Source: Okapia johnstoni (taxonomy: Eukaryota > Chordata > Mammalia > Artiodactyla > Giraffidae). From it: a DNA stretch of 64,000 nt. The translations under genes were made by a program, and so were the position numbers. Positions 1 through 12,500 of the stretch are shown piece after piece; the first letter of the stretch is position 1; each line of letters begins with the position of its first letter. The stretch lies in assembly GCA_024291935.2 (NCBI GenBank), contig CM044306.1, positions 6,468,501 to 6,532,500 on the forward strand. The letters run 5' to 3'. The notes under the pieces were generated by a model. The model worked only from the letters and a program-made list of their open reading frames with translations. It was not told the origin of the DNA and ran no database searches.

Positions 1-116
1 TGGCAGGTGGGATCTGTCTTTGGGAGAGAGCGGTCCCCCCAAAGTCAGTGATGGTGAACGCGCGGTACCCAGGGCGCCGGCCAGGCTGTGTGGGCAGAGT
101 GTAGCACCTCCTCCAG

Positions 117-3100
117 GTGTGGCCTGATGCTGACGCTGGCCACGAATCTGCTGCTGTGGCTCCTGGCCGTCTCCAACGACTCCATGCACCATGAGATCGA
201 GGCTGAGCTCAGCGCCCTCATGGAAAAGCTCTCAGGTACAGAGGAGACCGCGACCACCCCCCATCCCTGAACGTACACACACACACACACGCATACATCA
301 CACTTCCTCAAACAGGTGAGGCTCGGTGACTCTGTACAGTTGGGAGCAAACTCTAGAGGCCAGATGAAGACTCAACAAAAACTGACTTTTGCCGGGAGCA
401 CTGACTTTTGCCTGCATTCTGGGCCTGCCCCACCAGGCGCTGGCGCTGCGCAAGCCCTCTCTGGGCACCATCTAGCTATCAGTGAGCTGGCCACTAATCC
501 ACCGATAAGCCCAGGTATGCCCTCCACCCCTGGTATCTTCATTTTACTTGCAAGAGACTGAGGAGCCTTTAAGATTGAAAGGAATGTCTTCCTAACACAC
601 TTATAGGCCTCTGGACATATCAGATACCAGGAGGAACAGAATATTCCTAGGCAGAAAGAACGCCCTGGATTCTCCCATGTACGCAGTACCCCACCTGTAC
701 AGGGCGCCCTTAGAGGCCACGTCCCATAAACCTACATGGGAATGGACATTGCTGTCTGTGGGATTCAGCCACACCTGTACGTCTACAACAACCCCCCCCC
801 AGGTGCCATCACCATCTTGACTTGTGTACAGCCGCGCCTTCTCAGCACACTCATGCACTCACACACCCATTGCATAAATCTTGGCACGCCTGGATACTGT
901 GCCACTTTTTATGCTCCAGATCCATTTTTCAGAAGAGCTATGCAAAAAGCATTTTTGGCAAGTGACATCATGGATCTTTTTTTGTTATTAAACAATTCAG
1001 ACATCTAGATGTGTAGAATAGGACATACCCACAACCTAGATGTAATCGTTGGTAACACTTTGCCGTATTTATTCCAATATTTTTGGTGAATTACTTATCT
1101 TACAGAAATCCTATCATTTCATCTCAAAACATTTCAGTATGCAAGCCTTTAAAATAATATACTTCCCTACATTAGCAAAATGCTATTGTAACTGCTAACT
1201 TCCTTAACATCATCCCCACCCCCATTTATATGGATAAATCTATATTCAACTTTGTCCAGTCAGCCTATGAAATGTCACTTACAGATGGTTTGTTCAAACA
1301 TGCAATACAGTTGGTGGCTCAGTTAAGCCTCTTTTTCCCTAATGACATTAAGATTGGTCAGGTTGCTTCCTCATGGTGGTATTTGACTTGTTCCCCTCTT
1401 CCCTGCTCTTCCTAGAAACGGGAAGTGTGGACTGAAGTGTTGATTAGATTCAGGAGGAGCATTCTGGACACCAGCATTCCACCAGGGATGCTGTGTCTTT
1501 GCAGGGCACCTCATCACAGGAAAGTTGTCTGATCACTACACGGTGGATGCTGTTGACCGACCAGGTGTAGCAGCCAGAGACTCTTGGTGTCAAGTTACAG
1601 GTTTCCCTTCGTGCTCAGCAAGTCATCCGTAGAGCTTTGGCACCAAAGACATCACGTGTCAAATGCTTTATCTAAGCTTGGCCCCTGAGGTCTAGAATCC
1701 TTTTGTCAAGAAACGATGATCCTGGGGACTCCCCTGGAGGTCCAGTGGTTAAGACTCCATGCTTCCACTGTAGGGGGCATGGGGTTCGATTCCAGGTTGG
1801 GGAGCTAAGGTTCCAAAAAAAAAAAAATAGAGATGACTATCCTGTTATTTCTGCTCTGTGTGCGTGGGTACATATTTGTTTGTTTACGTATTTATCTTAT
1901 TTTTGTCACGCTGGGTCTTTGTTGCTTTGTGAGGGCTTTCTCTAGTTGCTGCGAGCGGGGGTCACTCTTCATTGTGATGTGTGGGTTTCTCATTGCAGTG
2001 GCTTCTCTTGTGGCATACAGGCTCAGTAGCTGTGGCACATGGGCTTAGTCATTCCGAGGCACATGAAATCTTCCCGTACCAGGGATCGAACCTGTGTCCC
2101 CTGCGTTGGCAGGCAGATGCTTACGCGCTGCGCCACCACCCATTCTGTGATTCCCAATTTCTCTCTCTGGGCCTCAGTTTCCACGTCTGTAAAATGGGTG
2201 GCTGGGCCTCTTCCACCTCAGCCACACTCCAGGTGACTGGGATTGATTTGTGCATCTGGCTTCCCCCGTGAGCAAGGCCCACCTGAACCTCTGTCCCTTC
2301 CCACCCTGCCCCCCCAGGCAACGGCACCAACACCTGTCTGTGCCTCAATGTCACCATGTGTGAGGTCTTCCGGAAGGGCTACCTGATGCTCTACCCCTTC
2401 AGCACCGAGTACTGCCTCATCTGCTGCGCCGTGCTCTTCGTCATGTGGAAGAACGTGGGACGCCGCCTGGCACCCCCTACGGACACCCCCCCCGGCACCC
2501 CGTCTTTCCACCTGCACGGGGCCATCTTTGGGCCACTGCTGGGCCTGCTGGTGCTGGTGGCAGGCGTGTGCGTCTTTGTGCTCTTCCAGATCCAAGCAAG
2601 TGGCCCAGCCATTGCGCGCGAGTACTTCACCATCTACTACGCCTTCTACGTGGCCGCACTGCCCGCTATGAGCCTGGCGTGCCTGACGGGCACGGCCATC
2701 CACGGGCTGGAGGAGCGAGAGCTGGACACGCTCAAGAACCCCACCCGCAGCCTGGACGTGGTGCTGCTGATGGGCGCGGCGCTGGGCCAGATGGGCATCT
2801 CCTACTTCTCCATCGTGGCCATTGTGGCCACTCGTCCCCACGAGCTGCTCAACTGCCTCATCCTGGCCTACTCGCTGCTACTCATCCTCCAGCATATGGC
2901 CCAGAACCTGTTCATCATTGAGGGCCTGCACCGGCGCCCGCTCTGGGAGGCGGCTCCGGAGAGCCTGGCTGGGAAGTGGGAGGCCGAGCCACCCCGCAGG
3001 GGCTCCCTGCTGGAGCTGGGCCAGGACCTGCGGCGGGCCTCGCTGGCCTACATCCACTCCTACAGCCACCTCAACTGGAAGCGGCGAGCCCTCAAGGAGA

Positions 3101-4464
3101 TCTCACTCTTTCTCATCCTCTGCAATATCACAGTGAGTGCTGGGGCTGGGAGACATGGGGTTGGAACTGGTGAGATGGCCCCAGAGAGCGTCATTCAGGA
3201 AGGAATGGATCAAGGTGCACTCACTGCACGTTGACAGTCCCCAGGGAGACTGGCTTGTCCTTTGATTGCCAAGGACACAGGCCTCTTTCCAACGAGCTCA
3301 GTGCTGCTTGAGAGTGTCCCCCAGCTCCCTGCAAGGGACCTGGCATGGATGCAGGTGCCAAGCCTGTAGCCAAGTACTCTTTATAAACATGTGTGTAGGA
3401 TTTCTCCCCAGGGGAGCTTACTGCTTAGTTGGGGAGACATGGGGGGACCAGCTAGACAGTTACCCAATATTTAATCATCCACTGAATTCAGTCAAAGGAA
3501 GAGATCAGAAAGTGCATGTTTTTCTGAAGAACCTCTAGGGGAAGGTCTTGACAGTAACACTCAGTGCCTGGTGGCTGCTAAGTCTTAAATCCACCTTTCC
3601 CTGCACCTTGCTGAATCGTCACACTAACACCATGAAGCAGGCACTATTACTGTCCCCATTTAACAGATGAGCAGACTGAGGCTTAGGCTGTTTGACCTGC
3701 CCATATTCCCAGACTCTGCAAGGGGCAATCCTGGGACAACTCCAGGTTGTTTGAGCCCATGCTGGTACTGGCTGTGCTGGCAACACCTCTGTGGGCGAAA
3801 CCTCTGGTCCAGGCAGAAGCATAAGTAATAAATTGGCCCTAAAGAGAGATAGGAGCTCAAAGAAGGAAATGCGGACTCAAGTGGCCAAGAAAGGCTTCAT
3901 GAAAGTTTGGTCTGGGCCTTGAGAAATGAGCAGAATTTGGACAGAAGGCAGGGTCAGAGTGAAGCGGGCACCAGAAGAATGAACGCAGAGCAGAAAAGGG
4001 GGATGGAGCCCAAGGCCAAGGGGCTCCCCACTTGCTGGAGCAGGTTGTCCCATGGTGGTGGCAGCCCGGGTGTCTCAGCTGGAACTCAGGCTGGCTGGCC
4101 CCAGGCAAGCCGAGGAGGGGGCCGAGGCCTTGAGGGGGAGGGAGATATAAGGGCAGAGGGGCTGGCTCTGACATCCTAAGGAGGAGGAGACATGGAGGAG
4201 CCGCAGGTTCGGGGGGCCTGTTTCCCCTGAGCCGGGGGCCTTGGGAGATGCGAGAGCCCCCCACCTCACTCAACACCCTCCTCTCCTTCCCAGCTATGGA
4301 TGATGCCTGCATTCGGCATCCACCCTGAGTTTGAGAATGGGCTGGAAAAGGACTTCTATGGCTACCGGACGTGGTTCACCATCGTCAACTTTGGCCTGCC
4401 TCTGGGGGTCTTCTACCGCATGCACTCTGTGGGGGGGCTGGTGGAGGTCTACCTGGGGGCCTGA
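117..4464 (+). CDS. OTOP3: Otopetrin 3, proton channel (C-terminal part, three last coding exons)
   Basis: Partial gene: coding exons 117-235, 2318-3132 and 4294-4464, stop TGA at 4462-4464; earlier exons lie outside the window. The joined exons encode about 367 C-terminal residues with no interruption. Acceptors end in AG at 116, 2317 and 4293; donors are GT at 236 and 3133, and codon phases agree. About eight hydrophobic segments are visible, for example LMLTLATNLLLWLLAV at the first exon and FTIVNFGLPLGVFYRM near the end, fitting the C-terminal part of a 12-helix otopetrin. Two N-glycosylation sequons (NGT, NVT) follow the first helix. Otopetrins are proton-selective plasma-membrane channels. 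I chose OTOP3 over its neighbour OTOP2 from the remembered C-terminus (HSVGGLVEVYLGA) and from its position convergent with HID1. GC-rich third positions are typical of this gene. Confidence 0.93.
274..291. repeat. (CA)n microsatellite
   Basis: A run of about eight CA dinucleotides in an OTOP3 intron, starting 38 bases after the splice donor. Confidence 0.9.
292..1722. other. OTOP3 intron, no recognised element
   Basis: About 1.4 kb of intron, AT-rich from 900 to 1400. I see no exon with credible splice sites, no recent SINE and no RNA gene here. The short reading frames are random. Confidence 0.6.
1724..1827 (+). mobile_element. Bov-tA type SINE
   Basis: It has the tRNA-derived head (a variant of ACTTCCCTGG), the B-box-like GGTTCGATTCC and a poly(A) tail at 1815-1827. 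It lies in the OTOP3 intron. Confidence 0.8.
1885..2142 (-). mobile_element. Longer tRNA-derived ruminant SINE
   Basis: On the minus strand it reads as a tRNA-like head (GGTTCGATCC complement near 2085-2095) followed by a body about 200 bases long. This is the longer ruminant tRNA-SINE form; I do not assign the subfamily. Confidence 0.6.
2150..2215 (+). repeat. MIR fragment
   Basis: It contains the MIR core CCTCAGTTTCC followed by CTGTAAAATGGG. It ends about 100 bases before the large OTOP3 exon. Confidence 0.7.
3133..4293. other. Last OTOP3 intron with a MIR fragment
   Basis: About 1.16 kb of intron. A reverse-oriented MIR fragment (CCCCATTTAACAGATGAG, GACTGAGGC) lies at about 3590-3715. 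The rest is purine-rich unique sequence; I see no exon in it. Confidence 0.6.
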
Positions 4465-5690
4465 GGGCACCCGAGGAACCCACGTCCTGCAGACCCCCAA
4501 AGTGCCAGGGCCGGGGAGAATGTCACCCAGATGCCCCATTCCAGGGACACCTAGACCAGCAGGGGGTCCCAGCCTGCCCTGCCCCGGAACCTCATTGGGG
4601 GGTGGTGTCACTGTCTCCAGCCCCAGATCGAGGGCAGGGTCTGGATACTGAGCTGCTAAAGCCCACAGCCAGGACCGAGCATGTGCCTGCCCCCTGCTCA
4701 CCAGCACAGTCAGCGCAGCCCAAGAGGAAGCCCCCACAGCTACCCTCCGGGACAGCCCTGCACGGCTGAGTTCTGGGAGCTTGGGGAGCCGCAGCTCTTC
4801 CCCAGCCAGGCCTGGGGGCTCGGCCCAGGACATCTGGAAGCTCACGGCTCGGCAGGCCGCCCTGCCCTTCTCTCCCCGCATGCCCTGTCTCCTAATGAGC
4901 TCCTTAATTAGCTGCCAGGCAGGGTTCAACAGCTCTCTCTCCTGCTGCCATAAACCCTGTTTGTTTGATCGATTCCACTCAGGCTTCATGGCATTTGGTC
5001 CCGGGGACAGAGCTGCCGCTCCACGTAGGGTGGGAAGGGACAGTCCTCCTGGGCGGGGCCCTGGGGCTGGAACAGTCCTATTTCTGGGCCAGGAAGGGTC
5101 TAAACCCTTTGTCTGGTCCTCCCCTTGTCTGATCCACGTCAGGAGAGGGGAAGAGAGAGGCTGGGGCTTCCGCATCCTCCCACCCCTCGCCAGCCCCCCT
5201 CTTCCCCAGGACACAGCCCTGGGGGACCTTCCCCAGCTGCTGGGTCCTCTGAGTCTTTGGGCGGGGAGGGCAGGCACTGCCAGCCCGTCCATCTCCCTGA
5301 GCCTAGTGCAAACAGTGAGCTGTGCCCAGGGTGGGGCCTGGGGCAAGGCCTGGGGAGGGCAGCTCCACCCCTGCCGGCCAGCTTGTACCCCACGAAGCTG
5401 GGTGCTGGTGAGCACGGGGCTAGAGTCCCAGGGACCCCCAGGGTGGCCAGCAGAGCCCCATGCAGGAGGCTGGGAGGCAGACCCTTCGCCTCTCCTGTGT
5501 GAGCTCTTTCTCTGGGGGCACCACAGCCAGGGGAGCCCAACCCTCCACTTCCTCACCCAAGGAAATGATGGATGCCGGTCGTGTGCCGAGGGCCCTCTGG
5601 GCCTGACTCTGGCAGGCGGAGCCCCAGCGTCCCTGAAAACAAGAGCCATGGACTGACCGCCCTGCCTCCCCTCCAAGCACAAGGACACAG
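4465..5690. other. OTOP3: OTOP3 3' UTR and OTOP3-HID1 convergent intergenic space
   Basis: GC-rich sequence between the OTOP3 stop and the HID1 poly(A) signal. There is no canonical AATAAA on the plus strand; CATAAA near 4951 is a possible variant signal, so the OTOP3 3' end is uncertain. An AT-rich patch at 4893-4980 with TAATGAG, TTAATTAG and TGTTTGTTTGATCGATT stands out from its surroundings. Confidence 0.5.
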
Positions 5691-5694
5691 GGCC

Positions 5695-6569
5695 TGGAGA
5701 GGGGGGGTTTATTATGTAAAGAGGCTGATTGTACAGAGCAAAGATTGTACTGACACAGGCGGGGTGAGGGAGACCCAGAGGCCAGAAACAGGAGGAGGGA
5801 GGGGTGGCCTCCTGGTCCCCCTCTCCCCTCCAAACATCCAGGTGGTGGGAAAGGAGAGGGAGGGCTGAACGGCAGCTTCCCCACCCCCATCCCCTCACTC
5901 CCATTTCTGTGTAAGAGCCAGGCAGGCTACATCCCTTGACCCGGAAAAATACAACAGGAGACCCTCAACACCCCATTCCAAACCCTAACAAGCATGAGGT
6001 CCTCTAGTCTGGCTCTTGGCGTCCATCTGCCCCCAGTCCCCTCCATGAGCATCCTGGCCACCCTTCTTCCCGGGCTCCCAACAGCGGGCGGGGGCTGGAC
6101 CAGGTGGTTTCAGGGTAGGAGGCTTGGAAAGGCTCCCCCCACCCTGGCAGGCACCTCCAGGAACGACGGCCCAAGACTTCCTTGTGGGCAGCCCGTTAGG
6201 GCACAGCGACCTGGTGCCCTCCAGGACCGGGCAGCTCAGAAGCCAGGCGGGCACTGAGGGTCAGCTTAGAAATGGGTCCTGAAGGGCAGCCAGAGAGAGA
6301 TGGGAGCTTTGGGGACGGAGGCGGGGGGTGTGCTGCAGCCCCAGAGAGAAAAGGTTCCTGCAAGTCCAGCCTGCAGGCGGGGGGCAGGGTGGGTCCCCAC
6401 CAACCCAGCCACAGGCGGCCTCTGAGGCCTGCCACCCAGGACTTGGCCACTCAAGCTCCCAGACCTGATTGCAGTCATTTAAAGCTCAGAGTGGGGGATC
6501 GGGGGTCAGCACTGGGGACCCAGGGCCCCCGCCCTCCCCTGGCCCCCCGCCCCTTGCAGGCTTCCATCT
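5695..6569 (-). other. HID1: HID1 3' UTR
   Basis: The region from the HID1 stop codon to just past the AATAAA signal, without recognisable repeats. It is read as the 3' untranslated part of the last HID1 exon; the exact cleavage site is not determined. Confidence 0.65.
5708..5713 (-). terminator. HID1: Poly(A) signal of HID1
   Basis: TTTATT on the plus strand is AATAAA on the minus strand. It lies about 860 bases downstream of the HID1 stop codon and is the only canonical signal I see there. Confidence 0.75.
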
Positions 6570-9500
6570 TCACACCCGCTGGATCTCAAACAGCTTCACA
6601 TCCGTGTCGTACCAGACAGGTGGGTCCACATTCCTGCGGAGCGAGTCGACGGTCACTCGGGGGCCGGCGGCCTCGAGGAAAAGACTGGGGAGGAACTGGG
6701 CTGTCCTCCTCCCACCCTGGTGTCCCCCACCGCCCCGGGCAGTGGGTGCCCACCCCCCACCAGACAAGACCACCCTGGTGGACGGTCTTGACATCAACCC
6801 CACTACCTGAGGCCGACCCTCAGGGGGGACAGCAGCCCCCCAGCAGCCCCCAGGGGCCCACCTCAGGTAGATGACGCCCCACATGTAGGTGCGGAACCAC
6901 ATGGCCGTGCCCGAGTTGGCCTGGTACTTGCGGATGAGGATGGGGTGGGGCACGGGCAGCAGCCCCACCAGGGTGCCGTGCTGCAGGAACCGCAGGATCT
7001 CTGACTCGTCCGTCAGGCCCCTGCCAGGGAGACGGGGGTCTCCAGTGTGCCCACTCTGAAGGTCAAGGGGAGCAGGGGGCTCACCCATGCTCCCGGCCCT
7101 GGCCTGGGCTGGCCCCCAGAGCCCACCTGCCCGGCCAAGCCCCAAGCCTCACTTGTCAATGCAGATCTTCTCCACCTGGGGAACCAGCACCTGGAGCAGC
7201 CTCATGATGGTTTGCAGTGGCAGCTTCGACTTCCAGGAGAGGACCTGGGCGAGGGACCGGGGTTCCCCGGCTGGCAAAGCAGTCCCCCAAAGGCTCTGGC
7301 ACAGACCCGACCCCTGACCTGGAACCATGGGCTCCCCAAGGCAGAAAGCATCCTGGCTCATCACAGCAAGGGCCTGGCAACCGGGCAGGGCCCGTGAATA
7401 GTGACTGCTATTCGTGGCAGGGGCTGCGGCCTCTCATGGAGCATGTACCGTGTGCCAGAAAAAAATCCCCTTTGATCCTCACGATAGAGTGATGAGGCTG
7501 GGACGTTTAGTATCCCCGTGCAAATACAATTAGTGGTGATGTCAGGAAATAAGTAAGGGAGTGAGCAAGTGATGCAAGGAAGGAAACCGGGAAGGGTGAT
7601 TTATTGAGAAAGGGCTGTGGACAGCTGTCCCTTAACCCTGCTGGGGAACCAACTCTGGGCAGTGTAGGCAGAGGAAGCAACCAAGCCAGAGAGGCCAAGG
7701 TCATGAGACAGGACTGACCCCAAACCTGACCCCAGGCCAGTCCTTGGAATTGGACCCATTCCCATCCAAGCCTTTCCTGAGCCAGGAGCCCCGGATCCCC
7801 CACCAACACACGCCTTATGCCATCTGCCCCACCCTCACCCACTCCGACGTCGGGCTCCACTGCCCACTGGCCGATGCGCTGGACAGTCGCCGCTGCTCCC
7901 GCCAACTCTGGCTGGGCTCCTGGTCCCCGAGAAGGAATGAGAGTGAGGGATGGTGGGAGAGGGTACAGATGGGGGTGGAGGGCAGGCCATCAGGTCCTCA
8001 AACAGTCCCTCCCACAGCCTGGGACCTGGAGGGCAAGAGGTCTCTGCCTGGCCCATGCTGGGGGAGGGGGCCCCCTCCCAAAGGAGGAGATGGTCCAGCC
8101 CAGCACCCTTTGCCCTGGGCCCCAGGTCCTGCCCGACCCAGCCCAGCCCAATGACAGGTTTAGGGCCAGGGACTGACTGGGCAGATGGGGTAAAGGCCGG
8201 CCCAGCCTTGATAAGGGTGATGGATGAGAAGACTGAAGGCCAAGGGCTTGAGCCCGTGACCAATAAACGAGGGAGGGGTCTGTGAAAGAGAGCCCCCACC
8301 CCCACAGCAGAGAGTCAGCAGGGTCACCCCCGATGCCCTGAGCACCTGGTCCCTGGCCCTCTGCAGCAGGGGACCCCAGGGTGCCCTGGCCTGGCCCGCA
8401 TTTCAGAGACCAAGGAGGACGGGAAAATGCCCAGCCCTGCCCCCGCCGCGAGTCCCCGGGGCCCACCTCTGAGGCTGGACTGTCATCTGCCGAGCTCTGC
8501 TGGGGCGCAGACTCCAGGGACCGCAGGGTGCCATCCTCCGACACCTGGGATTTCTCCGTCAGCTTGTCAATGCCTGGGGGTTGGCGGGGGCACTTAGGAC
8601 TCCTGCCCCAGCGCCCCTGCTCGAACGCCTCTGCACAGCCCCGCCCCACGAGTCCCCAGCCTCCCTCCACTTCAGAGATGCTGTGTCCGACCCCCCGCCG
8701 TCCAGCACGGAGGCCTGGTCCCTCCACCAAGCTAGCCCCTACGGGCTCCCCTGATACCTCCACCCCGACCCTTGCTGTCACTTTCCACAGACCCCCGCAA
8801 GCCATCAGCACCGGACCTGGGGTGGCCACCAGGCTGGTCTTTAGGGTGCCCGGCTCGGCAGGCGCGGCGGGGCGGGACCCCTCCATGGAGGCGCCCTCCT
8901 GCGAGCCCGCGCGGGACAAGGGCTCGGGCGGCCGGCGGCGCCGCTGCAGCGCCTTGTGGATGGCCGGTGGGTCGGTGGGCAGGTTGGCCAGCTGGTGGAA
9001 GACGCTGCGCTTCCGGATGATGGCGTAGACCAGATTGGAGTTGCCTGTGGGCGGTAGGGGGGGGAGGAGTGTCTCAGCAAGCCCGCCTTGCCATCCCCTC
9101 CACCAGAGCGGCTTCCTGGGAGACAGGGGAGCTTGGAGGACAAGAGGGGTGTCTACCCCGGGGGAGGCGACAGCAAAGGGCACAGAAGAGAGTGTGGGCA
9201 GGGTTGGTGCTGGGGGTGGAGGGGCGGTGGGCAGGCTGAGGCTACTCCAGGATGCTACCTATCAGGGAAAGAGCTTCTGAGCTGAGCTCACCTCTGCCCC
9301 TCCCTGGTACCCGGGGGACCCTCTCGCCACCCAGCACGAAGGGGCAACACCTGGCAAAGCATGTCAGGGTTCCACTAAGCCAGTTGTTCAATATTTTGAT
9401 GGTCCCCCAAGCCAGGTCACCAGGAGGAAGGACCATGCGACATGTGTCCACGCTGAACGCCCTCGGCTCCGAGGGAGACAGGAATGCTTTCTGGGCCTTC

Positions 9501-12500
9501 AGTGCCCTGCCGTCCCCCCGTTTGCCCCCCCACTCCGGTCCCTGCCTCCCACCACCCTGCTCCATGCCCACATCTCACCCCATCGTCTCTGTGTAGACTG
9601 TGCTCCTTCCGTGTCTACTGTCCCCACCCCATTCATCCCTGATGAGTTAGTGTCAGTCACTCAGTTATGTTCGACTCTCTTGTGACCCCATGGACTCCCC
9701 ACCAGAATCCTCTGTCCATGGGATTCTCCAGGCAAGAATACTGGAGTGGGGTGCCATTCCCTTCTCCCGGGGATCTTCCTGGCCCATGGATCAAACCCAG
9801 GTCTCCTGCACTGGCAGGTGGATTCTTTACCATCTGAGCCTCCAGGGAAGCCCTTCATCCCTGATCAATTAGTGAAAATATTACTTATTCTGGAAATAAT
9901 AACAACTGCTAATATTTAAGTCACAGCCAAGTGCTAAGTGCTTTCTTGGATTATTTCACTTAATCTTCTCAACACCCTCTGAGACAGCGACTTAGTACTA
10001 TTATTATGATCATCTTACAGATGAAGAAACTGAGGCTCAGGGACCTGATGTGTGCACAGTCACAGAGCTAAATGTTCATTGTTGTTGTTCAGTCGCTCAG
10101 TCACATCTGACTCTCTGCGACCCCATGGACTGCAGCACGCCTGACTTTCCTGTCCTTCACCATCTCCCAGAGCTTGCTCAAACTCATGTCCATTGAGTCG
10201 GTGATGCCATCCAACCACCTCATCCTCTATCGCCCCCTTCTCTCCCTCTCCTCAATCTTTCCCAGCATCAGGGACACAAGTTAGCAACTAAACAACAACA
10301 ATCCTAAGCTATACAATAGGTCTGTGCTGCTTATCTATTTTATATTTAGTAGTGTGCATATGTTAACCCCAAGTACATACAATTTTATTATACAAAAATG
10401 GAGAAGGAAATGGCAACCCACTCCAGTATTCTTGCCTGGCGAATCCCATGGACAGAGGAGCCTGGTGGGCTACAATCCATGGGGTTGCAAGAGTTGGATG
10501 TGACTTGGCAACTAAACCACCACATTATAGAAAAAAGGGTTATATTTTAGTTACATGTGTACATGTCTGCCTCCTCTAAACACTAGAGCTTTTCAAGGAT
10601 GAGAATGTATCCTATTGATCTCCATCAGCCTAGCACTTAACACAATGTCTGATTACCAGGTATCATCAAAAGCATATCCATTGTCGTTGTTCAGTTGCTA
10701 AGTTGTGTCCGACTCTTTGTGACCCCAGGGACTGCAGCGCACAAGGCTTCCCTGTCCTTAATCATCTCCTGGAGTTTGCTCAAACATGTGTTCTTTGAGT
10801 CATGATGCCATCCAACCATCTCATCCTCTGTTGCCCCCTTCTCCTCCTCCCCTAAGAGCTAAGTGGCAAGGCCCTAACTGACACCAGGCAGCCCAGCATC
10901 TCTGACACCCAGCAGGCCCATGACACACTGAACTTCCCTCCCATCAGACTTAAGATGACCTGTTTGTCTGGGTGAGCATCTGTTTAGAGTCCCCCTCCAT
11001 GCCTCCCTCCCCAGCTGCAAGTTCCACGGGGCAGGAGGCACTCTGCTTGGTTTCCCACTGAATCCCCTCACCAGCCCCAGGGCTTGGTATACAGCAGGCA
11101 CTCAATAAATGCATGCAGGACAAACAAACTGGGGATCAGAGGGCTGTGTCCTACTCAGATGGGAAGGAGTCCTCGCCCACTGCCCACTCCGGTTCCCCCC
11201 CTCCCCAAGGCCAGGCCAGGGGCTTGGGCTGGCACCTCACCGTCAAACTGGTACTGGATGATGTTGTTGAAGACTTCCAGGAGGAAGAAAACCAGGTGGT
11301 GGTTCTGGGTGGCAGAGAAGAGGAACCAGGTGGTGGAGAAGGCCTCCAGCAGGTGCAACAGCTTGTTGGCGGCCACCATGGACAGGCTCTTGAGGTAGGG
11401 GGACACTACAGGGGAGGGGTCGGCTTACTTCTGGGGCCCCACCAACCAGGCTGCACACCCTGGGCCTGGGAGGGACACAGGGCTCCTGCTCCCACATCCT
11501 CCCTACCCCCTGCCTGGCAAGTCCCCCCAAAAGTCAGGAAGACCAAGCCCCAGAGGCCAAGGCCACACTGGCCATGCCGCCCGCAGAGCCTCAGGGCTCC
11601 ACCTCGGCCCCGCCCCTGTGGACAGCCGTGTTGTTTACAAAGCCACTCACACACTCTATCTCCCCTATTCCTCCTCAAACCTGATAGGGAGGTAGATACA
11701 GAGACCATTCCCATTTTGCAGATGAGAAAACTGAGGTTCAGAGAGGTTCATAAACTTGCCCAGAATTGCCCAGTTGTAAAGTAATGGGCATGGATACAAA
11801 CTCAGGATCATTACATCTTTCTAGAAAACCAAGCTGGGAATTCTCTGGTGGCCCAACGGTTTGGACTCTGAGCTCCCACTGCAGGGACCCTGGGTTCCAT
11901 CCCTGGTTGGGGAACTAAGATATTGCAAGCCATGCAGTACAGCCAAAACAAAAATTAAAAAAAAAAAATGTTTAAGTAGACTATCAAGCTGATATTCCAC
12001 ATATAATTATATACGGATTTTCTGCACAGCCTGTGAAGGGGGAGTCAGAGATGCAAGGATGCACATGGCTTGACGTCACAGACTGATCTGTCATAGACCT
12101 ATCTTGCCTCATATCTTTCTCCCTCATCGGGATGGGGTAGGGTCGGTGGCTGTCTTGTCCACAAATGCATTCTCAGGTAAGATCTGTGCGATGGAGCCAG
12201 TGATGGAAGGCCCAGTTTTGAGCCCTAGTTGAGGAAATAGGATTCCACAGGCTTTGCAGTGCAGTCAAAAAATTAAGAAAGAAAAAAGGGGGGAAAATGA
12301 AAGAGAGAGAGAAGGAAGGAAGAAGAAAACTGACCAGTAGGTACTTTGTCTGCTGCTGTTGTGTTATGTGCTCAGTTGTGTCCAACTGTTTGCAACCCCA
12401 TGGACTGCAGCCCGCCAGGCTCCTCTGTCCATGGGATCTCAGGCAAGAGTACTGGAATGGGTTGCCATTCCCTTCTGCAGGGGATCTTCCCAACCCAGGG

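Noticed and set aside
4294..5904. Open frame of 536 codons on the minus strand opposite the last OTOP3 exon and its flank.
   Set aside because: GC-rich, stop-poor sequence with Pro/Gly/Ser/Arg-rich content. It overlaps a real exon in antisense, shows no domain and lies in the HID1 3' region. No splice or promoter evidence.
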